Source of the DNA: Hyperoodon ampullatus
Taxonomy: Eukaryota > Chordata > Mammalia > Artiodactyla > Ziphiidae
Direction: 5' to 3'
Length of the DNA stretch: 64,000 nucleotides
Assembly (NCBI GenBank): GCA_949752795.1
Contig: CATKHW010000009.1
Span: 558,001-622,000, forward strand
A program made the translations under genes and the position numbers. The notes beneath the pieces were generated by a model. The model had not been told where the DNA came from and did not search any database. It saw only the letters and a program-made list of their open reading frames with translations. This document shows positions 57,358-64,000 of the stretch, one piece after another (position 1 is the stretch's first letter; the number at the start of each line of letters is the position of its first letter).

Positions 57358-57560
57358 CCAGCAGCCCATGGGGCTCTCGTGGTCAGGCCAATCCCAGGAT
57401 ATGGAGCTCACCAGGGCTGCACCTCCACCCCCACAGCCCACGGGGCTCTCGTGTTCAAGTCCCACCCAGGGTATGGAGCTCACCTGTGCAGCTACCCAGC
57501 AGGCCATGTTGCTCTCATAGTCAGGCCCTTCCTAGGATATGGAGCTCCCTTTGGGCAGGT
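57358..57560. repeat. Three diverged 66-71-bp tandem repeats
   Basis: GCCCATGGGGCTCTCGTGG at 57,365, GCCCACGGGGCTCTCGTGT at 57,436 and GGCCATGTTGCTCTCATAG at 57,502 each precede a copy of GGATATGGAGCTC or GGTATGGAGCTC. The spacings are 71 and 66 bp. The block lies on the 5' side of the reverse transcriptase relic in provirus orientation and may have replaced part of gag-pol. Confidence 0.75.
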
Positions 57561-58680
57561 ACCTCAGAAGGGCTGGAAACACAGGAACCGTGCACATAGC
57601 CCACCTTGCAGAGAACACCCAGCTCACCTGTCGCTCACAGCTGACACAGAACACCTCAGAGCAGGACTTGAACTAACAAACAGCAGCTCTGACAGGTCTG
57701 TGACCCCAGGTATCACTCTGTGCGGCCTCACTCTGCCTGGTCTTCCAGACACTTCCACTGCAGCCAGGGCACCGGGCCTCTATCTCCACCCACCATCACT
57801 CCTCTCCCTGACTCCTGGGTTCCTCTCATTAGGATAGGGTCTTCTTGAAGTTGTTTTCCACTCATGGACCAGATAAAAATGATAAGAAAACAAGCCGCAG
57901 CTGCAGCCCCTTGTCTATCCTGACTCTCAAGAGCCCACAACTGTTCCTTGGGCCTGGCTCGTTTAGCAAGGCTCATTTTCTGCAACTGTGAGCCCCTGAA
58001 GGGTGAGGATTGGCTGATTTGGACAGCCTGACACTGCCTGCCAGCCTTCCCCAGGTGTGCCTGTGTTGAGATCAATATAAGCACCTCTCCAGTCAGCAAG
58101 AGCTCCTGTAGCTGTGCCTGACGCCATATTCTCTGCCCCGTCAGCAGTGTCGGGGCTGGGGTGGTGGGAGGGAGTGAGGGGCCGTGAATTTGTGGGTGGC
58201 CCAGTGTGAGTGGGGCTCTGCTGGACTTCCTGCAGGAGTTGCCAGGCTGCCATCTGCTAAAGAAGAGGATGTGTCACCCATACCTGCTGCTTGAATTTCT
58301 CCCCAGGCAGAGGTGAGGAAGTAAAAAATCAGTGGGGGCCGTGGCAGGAGGGGTATCTCAGGCAGGGAAGTGGAAAGCTTCCAGAAGAGCATCTGGTGCC
58401 AGGACCATCCTGGCTGGCCTGCTGGCACCAAGTCGCCCTGCATGCTGTCGCTGGTGTGGCTCCACAGCCCTTCCTCTAGGCTTGCAAGTTCTTGTACATA
58501 TTCAGGTGTTTTACCTGGAAAGGGTGGGAAGATTTCAGCTGCAGCAGGACTGGGGTACAGCTCACATTTACTCACAGACGCCTCGACATAGTCCCCCAGC
58601 TTTGCAATGAGGATGCTCCTTTTGGGGGGGAGCGCTGCTGACTGCAAGGGAGATGATTTCTCACTTCTGACCAACTTGAG
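57561..58680 (-). pseudogene. Possible retroviral gag region, uncertain
   Basis: The minus strand has an open frame of 177 codons (58,141-58,674), proline- and serine-rich. It includes AAAEIFPPFPGKTPEYVQEL. Two further overlapping frames run to 57,728. Position upstream of the pol relic, orientation and proline-rich character would fit gag. I see no late-domain PPxY motif, no major homology region and no CCHC zinc knuckle. No upstream LTR or primer-binding site was found. It could equally be unrelated GC-rich sequence. Confidence 0.3.
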
Positions 58681-58904
58681 AATTTTTTACCACTGGAACA
58701 ATTGCCCTGATACGATTTTCCTCTGTATAACTGGTGGGTTCTGTTTTATTTTTTTTTCCTTTTTTCTTTTTGGTTCAAGGTAGGTTTTATTTATTCCTCT
58801 TTTTTTTTTAATTTAGAGATATAAACATGGAAATAATGCATTTATATAAAGACGTCTATATGAAGGGAAAAACTTTTTTTCTGTTTTATTTTATTAAATG
58901 TTAT
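58681..58904. repeat. T-rich low-complexity stretch
   Basis: Runs of T (near 58,749, 58,800 and 58,873) and AT-rich filler separate the retroviral relic from the LINE-1. The last run may be the antisense poly(A) tail of the following LINE-1. Confidence 0.6.
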
Positions 58905-60240
58905 TTATTTATTTTTAATTTTTTTAAATTTATTTATTTCTTTTATACAGCAGGTTCTTATTGGATATCTATGTTATAATTATAAGTGTGCACATGTGAA
59001 TCCCAGTCTCCCAATTCATTCCACCACCATCCTCCCATGGTGTTCCCCCCTTGGTGTCCATATGTTTGTTCTCTACATCTGTGTCTCTATCTCTGCCCTG
59101 CAAACCAGTTCATCTGTACCATTTTTCTAGGTTCCACATATATGCATTAATATACAATATTTGTTTTTCTCTTTCTGACTTACTTCACTCTGTATGACAG
59201 TCTCTAGATCCATGAAGGTCTCTACAAATGACCCAATTCCATTCCTATGTATGGCTGAGTAATATTCCATTGTATATATGTACCACATCTTTATCCATTC
59301 GTCTGTCTGTGGGCACTTAGGTTGCTTTCATTACCTGGCTATTGTAAATAGTGCTGCAATGAACATTGTGGTGAATGTGTCTTTTTGATTTATGGTTTTC
59401 TCTCGGTATATGCCCAGTAGTGGGATTGCTGGATTATATGGTAATTCTATTTTTAGTTTTTTAAGGAACCTCCATTCTGTTCTCCTTAGAGACTGTATCG
59501 ATTTACTTTCCCAACAATAGTGGAAGAAGGTTCCTTTTCTCCATACCCTCTCCAGCATTTGTTGTTTGTAGATTTTCTGATGATGCCCATTCTAACAGGT
59601 GTGACGTGATACCTCATTGTAGTTTCGATTTCAATTTCTCTAATAATTAGTGATGTTGAGCAGATTTTCATGTGCGTCTTGGCCATCTCTATGTCTTCTT
59701 GGAAGAAATGTCTATTTAGATCTGCTTCCATTTTTGTATTGGGTTTTTTGTCTTATTAATGTTGACCTGCATGAGCTGTTTATATATATTGGAGATTAAT
59801 CATTTGTCCATTGATTCATTTGCAAATATTTTCTGCCATTCTGAGGGTTGTGTTTTCATCTTGTTTGTAGTTTCCTTTGCTTTGCAAAAGCTTTTACGTT
59901 TCATTAGGTCCCATCTGTTTAGCTTCTTTTTTTTTTTTTTATTTCATTACTATAGGAGATGGATCAAAAAAAGATCTTGCTGTGATTTACGTCAGAGTAT
60001 TCTTCGTAAGTTTTCCTCTCAGAGTTGTATACTGTCCGGTCTTACATTAAGGTCTCTAATCGATTTTGAATATACTTTTATGTATGGTGTTGGGGAGTGT
60101 TCTAAGTTCATTCTTTTACATATAGCTGTCCATAATTCCCAGCACCACTGACTGAAGAAACTCTCTTTTCTCCATTGTAAAGTCTTGCCTCCTTTGTCAT
60201 AGATTAGTTGAGCATAGGTGTGTAGGTTTATCCCTGGGCT
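58905..60240 (-). mobile_element. 5'-truncated LINE-1, copy 1
   Basis: A minus-strand LINE-1 covering the 3' UTR and the C-terminal part of ORF2. The 3' UTR (+ strand TTATACAGCAGGTTCTTATT, CAATTCATTCCACCACCA) is at 58,940-59,120. ORF2 sequence includes LKIELPYNPAIPLLGIY (near 59,420-59,470), a familiar conserved stretch of the mammalian LINE-1 protein. Frames are broken by stops, so it is inactive. Coding sequence ends abruptly at about 60,240, where the T-tract of the next LINE-1 begins. Confidence 0.9.
59331..59558 (-). pseudogene. LINE-1 ORF2 C-terminal fragment (copy 1)
   Basis: A 75-codon frame with RRTEWRFLKKLKIELPYNP and IPLLGIYREKTINQKD. It lies in the C-terminal third of ORF2, beyond the reverse transcriptase domain. 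It continues in other frames on both sides (59,486-59,731 and 60,019-60,267). No endonuclease or reverse transcriptase domain is present because of 5' truncation. Confidence 0.85.
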
Positions 60241-61770
60241 TTCTTTTTTTTTTTTCCTTTTCCACATTTATTGGAGTATAATTGCTTTACAATGGAGTGT
60301 TAGTTTCTGCTGTATAACAAAGTGAATCAGCTATACATATACAAATATCACCAGATCCCCTCCCTCTTGCATCTCCCTCCCACACTCCATATCCCAACCC
60401 TTTAGGTGGTCACAAAGCACCGAGCTGATCTCCCTGTTCTATGTGGCTGCTTCCCAGTAGTGATCAGTATTACATTTGGTAATGTATTTATGTCCATGCC
60501 ACTCTCTCACTTCGTCCCATCTTACCCATCCCCCTTCCGGTGTCCTCAAGTCCTTTCCCTATGTCTGTGTCCTTAATCCTGTCCTGCCACTAGAGTCGTC
60601 AAAATCTTTTTTTTTTTCCTCATTAGATTCCGTATATCTCTGTTAACATACAGTATTTGTTTTTCCCTTTCTGACTTACTTCACTGTGTAGGACATATTC
60701 TAAGTCCATCCACCTCAGTGCAAATAACTCAGTTTTGCTTCTTTTAATGTCTGAGTGATATTCCTTTGTATATATGTGCCATATCTTCTTTATCCATTCA
60801 TCTGTCGATGGACACTTAGGTTGCTTCCATGTCCTGGCTATTGTAAATAGAGTTGCAATGAACATTTTTGTACATAACTCTTTTTGAATTATGGTTTTCA
60901 CAAGGCAAATGCCCAGTAGTTGGATTGTTGTGTCGTATGGTACTTCTATTGTTAGTTATTTAAAGGAACCTCCGTACTGTTCTCCCTAGTGCCCATATCA
61001 ATTTACATTCCCACCCACAGTGTAAGTGTGTTCCCTTTTCTCCAATAAAGGCCTCTCCAGCATTTATTGTTTCGTAGATTTTTTTGATGATTGCCACTGT
61101 GACTGCTGTGAGGTGATACCTCATGGTAGTTTTGATTTGCATTTCTCTAATGATTAGTGATGTTCAGCATCCTTTCATGTGTTTCATGGTAATCTGTATA
61201 TCTTCTTTGGAGAAATGTCTATTTAGCTCTTCTGCCCGTTTTTGGATTGGGTTGTTTGTTTTTGTGATATTGAGCTACATGAGGTGCTTGTAAAGTTTGG
61301 AGATTAATCCTTTGTCAATTGCTTCATTTGAAAATATTTTCTCCCATTCTGAGGGTTGTTTTTGCATCTTGTTTATGTTTTCCTGTACTGTGTAAAAGCT
61401 TTTAAGTTTCATTAGGTCCCATTTGTTGATTTCTGTTTTTATTTCCATTTCTCTAGGAGGTGGGTCAAAAAGGATCTTGCTGTGATTTATGTCATAGAGT
61501 GATCTGCCTATGGTTTCCTTTAAGTTTTTTATAGTGTCTGGTCTTATATTTAGATCTCTGATCAATTTAGAGTTTATTTTTGTGTATGGTGTTATGGAGT
61601 GTTCTAATTTCATTCTTTTATGTGTAGGGGTCCAGTTTTCCCAGCACCAATTACTGAAGAGACTGTCTTTTCTCCATTGTATATCCTTAGCTCCTTTGTC
61701 ATAGGTGAGATAGGCATAGGTATGTAGGTTTATCTCTGCAATTTCTGTCCTGTTCCATTGATCTGTGTTT
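60241..61770 (-). mobile_element. 5'-truncated LINE-1, copy 2
   Basis: A second minus-strand LINE-1, starting with a T-tract (60,243-60,255, the antisense poly(A) tail). A different 3' UTR type follows: TTGGAGTATAATTGCTTTAC, GTGAATCAGCTATACATATA and CTCCCTCTTGCATCTCCC. This type is widespread in cetartiodactyl genomes in my memory. ORF2 follows from about 60,623 and stops at the satellite junction near 61,770. Its 5' breakpoint lies at almost the same ORF2 position as that of copy 1. Confidence 0.9.
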
Positions 61771-61784
61771 ATGCCAATCTGCAT
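61275..61784 (-). pseudogene. LINE-1 ORF2 C-terminal fragment (copy 2)
   Basis: A 169-codon frame, the longest LINE-1 frame in the window. It contains KRMKLEHSITPYTKINSKLI, FDPPPREMEIKTEINKWDLM and [13 protein letters not shown], all typical of the C-terminal half of LINE-1 ORF2. Its first codons read into satellite unit D, so the annotated start is artificial. Smaller frames (60,623-60,901 and 60,960-61,142) carry the rest to the ORF2 stop. It is not functional without the missing domains. Confidence 0.88.
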
Positions 61785-62589
61785 ACACTTGATTCCATTA
61801 TGGAGACATATAAATACATAGGTTTCAAGATTATTACCAGTCAGATATATTCCTCTTCAGTGAATAGGGTGTTTTGTGTCCAGTTCATTGAGAAAGGAGT
61901 AGGTCTTGCCTATTAGATATTTGGTATATGGAATGGTATCTGTGCTAATTTCAAACTCTGCTTTTACACATCACCCCACATCACCTTTCCCCTTAAGGAG
62001 GCATAAGTGTGTTTTCTGAATGTGTAACTCTGTTCTCTTTTGAAATTCAGGTCATGTGTAGCCATGTTTACATTCCCTCTATAAGTGATATATTACAATA
62101 AGTTACTTTTTCTTTGTGGCTCATTTCCCTTAGCATCATCATACCGAAAGCCACCCATTATGCTGCTATTGGCCTTATGACCTTGATTTTATGTCTGAGT
62201 GACATTCCATTGTACATAAGTACCACAACATATTTATCTATTTTTTTTCCCTTTCCTGGGATATTTAAAGTGTACCGAAGTCGAGGTTCTTGTAAACAGA
62301 GCAGCCCTAAATTTTGGGCTGGCTGTGTGTTGTGGATTTTTAGTTTTCCCAAAATACACGCCCATGAGTGGAAGTGTGCTATGCTCTGTAGCTCTGTTTT
62401 AGAAAACAACATACAGTTCTCCAGAGAGGCTGTTGGCAATTTACATCCTGTCCATTGGCATAAGCAGGCTCCCTTTTCTCCATGGCCTGTCCTGTATTTG
62501 TGGTTTTTACACTATTTGCGGATGGCCCTTTTGACCGGAGGTAAGTGACACTTTATTGTAGGGTGGATTTGCAATGCCTGATGGCTTGC

Positions 62590-62661
62590 TTGGCCAAAAA
62601 GGGCGTATGCATTTTTTCCCGAATATATTCAAGAAAATACACATACTCCCTTTTCAGCCAA
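62590..62661. repeat. Palindrome of satellite unit D
   Basis: The left arm is GGCCAAAAAGGGCGTATGC, intact. The centre is CGAATATATTCAAG. The right arm is partly eroded (CACATACTCCCTTTTCAGCC). Confidence 0.85.
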
Positions 62662-63774
62662 GGGCAACATTGTCGAAGTTCGGTCGCTTTTCATGTGCTT
62701 TAAAGACGACTCCAATCTACCTCTTGAAATCTGTTTCCTTAAATTCTGCCTTGCATTCAAATCCTCTTCACTGCCTTACCTCAATATATTTCTGGATGAT
62801 AGTTGTCCTTTATAACTCTGCAAGTTTGTGAATTGCTGTGCTCCTGATTTCCATTTTTCAACTCGCTTATTTGTGAGCTGGCTGCAATACCGCAGGATGG
62901 CTTTACGCCCTAGTCTGGTTCCACGGTTGCAGGCTGAGCCTGTTTTTAATTCTTTTTCCTAATTGGAAAATAGAGAGATATGTGCCCATCCAAACACCTA
63001 CAGCTAATGTCTCATTTGTTTCCCCTCTTCCTGTTCATCCTCTGCACAATTTGCAAACTGTGCACAACAGGAGGGTAAAGGCAATGACACTCCAAGTGGG
63101 GAGATTTTTAATAATGCAGATGGAGTGGCGAAGCCGAGCACGAGGAAAGGAAAAATGAGGTACCTTTTAGAAAACTTTCCCGATTACACAGTGTACCATC
63201 CACTGGGTTTCCCATGCATGTTTTAACTGTAGGAAGATTCCCTTAAACATGGAGAGTTGGGGCCACTAGAATGGGTAGCACACAGTATTGCTCTAAGTGG
63301 TGTTCTTTTGCTCACACAACCTCAGCAATCTTGTCAGACCCAAGTGTCCAGTCTTATGTCTCATCCAGCTGTGGGTGTAAAGGTGGTCAATCCAGGTTGC
63401 ATTACAGGCCCTGAACGTAATTTTTAAGACATTCTCTCTGTTTCGCTGTTTTTGCATTTTGCTTTTGAAATTTATTTTTATAAGGGGGTTTAGCTGAATT
63501 TCAGTGCTGTGGTCATGCCATTATACACACACATGATTCCTTTATGGAGACATGAGAATACATATCTTTTAAAATGTTTACTAGTCAGATATATTCCTCT
63601 GCAATGAATAGGGGTTGTTGAGTCCAGTTCATTGTGCCGGGAGTAGGTGCTGTCTATTACATACTTGATTTATGGAACGGTATCTGTGCTAATTTTGGAC
63701 TGTAAATTTATGTATCACCCCACCTTGCCTTTCCCCTTAATCAGGCAGAAGTATGTTTTCTAAAGGTGTGGCTC

Positions 63775-63938
63775 TGTTGTGTTTGTAATTCAGTTCATGT
63801 GTAGCCATGGGTACATTCCCGCTATGAATGATAGCTTATGATAAGTTTCATTATTCTGTTCTCTTTCCTAACTGAGTTCATGTGTAGCCACGTTTCCAGG
63901 ACCTTCATAAGTGATATCTTATGATAAGTTTCTTTTTC
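63775..63938 (+). repeat. 82-bp tandem duplication inside satellite unit
   Basis: GTTCATGTGTAGCCA occurs at 63,793 and again at 63,875, each followed by a version of CTATGAATGATAGCTTATG or CATAAGTGATATCTTATG. Units A, B and the upstream part of D have this segment once. Confidence 0.75.
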
Positions 63939-64000
63939 TGTGTGACTTATTTCACTTAGAATCATCGTACGTGAATCCACTCATTTTGCTGCTACTGGCC

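Larger units (their letters stand above)
61770..64000 (+). repeat. 1.75-kb satellite, unit D and start of next
   Basis: Satellite resumes with CACTTGATTCCATTATGGAG, which corresponds to 51,174 in unit A. It then follows the unit order: GTCAGATATATTCCTC near 61,840, TCATGTGTAGCCATG near 62,053, the palindrome at 62,590, CCAAGTGGGGAGATT near 63,091 and a second GTCAGATATATTCCTC near 63,584. Spacing from the last element of A to that of D preserves phase within the unit. The array runs out of the window at 64,000. Confidence 0.88.

Noticed and set aside
57319..57837. 172-codon and 117-codon + strand frames at 57.2-57.8 kb
   Set aside because: They read the 66-71-bp tandem repeats and lie opposite to the retroviral relic. 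Their proline- and serine-rich content comes from GC-rich repeated DNA.
50138..64000. CENP-B box in the 1.75-kb satellite
   Set aside because: I looked for the TTCG-N4-A-N2-CGGG pattern; candidates such as TTCGGATGTCCC and TTTCCGATCAAACGG do not fit.
1..64000. Telomeric or subtelomeric repeats
   Set aside because: No run of TTAGGG or CCCTAA was seen on either strand.

Overview
This window looks like a heterochromatic, satellite-rich piece of a mammalian chromosome, most likely from a cetartiodactyl and plausibly a whale. I see no intact protein-coding gene, no RNA gene and no CRISPR array. The taxonomic hint has two parts. The antisense LINE-1 copies at 58.9-61.8 kb have 3' ends of the type I know from cetartiodactyl genomes. 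They sit inside a tandem satellite whose period, measured here as 1742 and 1752 bp, matches the repeat length I recall for the common cetacean satellite (about 1.75 kb). I could not align it, so the assignment is an inference.

Positions 1 to about 50,137 are one uninterrupted, single-orientation minisatellite array. It began before the window. The unit is 24 or 25 bp; the two length classes differ mainly by one A after CCATG. Open reading frames of 60-170 codons across this stretch come from the repeat and are not genes. The array is layered. It has an old higher-order structure of roughly 2.0-3.1 kb, traced by rare variant modules. It has diverged local duplications (343 bp at 215-900; about 1.43 kb at 3283-6146). 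It has three almost identical 2265-bp higher-order repeats (13,271-20,065). It also has a recent tandem duplication of about 8.0 kb (25,735-41,726), whose copies differ by only six base changes and one 24-bp unit.

At about 50,138 the minisatellite passes directly into the second satellite, whose period is about 1.75 kb. Two units (A, B) and a truncated third (C) follow, to 54,393. Each unit carries a palindrome of about 72 bp centred on TGAATATATTCA and a decayed stretch resembling antisense LINE-1 ORF2. The array is then interrupted by about 7.4 kb of nested mobile DNA and resumes at about 61,770 (unit D), running out of the window.

The interruption (54,394-61,770) contains a LINE-1 3' fragment, a minus-strand class I (gammaretrovirus-like) endogenous retrovirus and two 5'-truncated minus-strand LINE-1 copies of different 3'-end types. 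The retroviral relic has a probable 3' LTR, an env trace, the C-terminal end of integrase and reverse transcriptase with two recognisable catalytic blocks. The main biological interest is the two-satellite boundary and the multi-scale record of unequal exchange.
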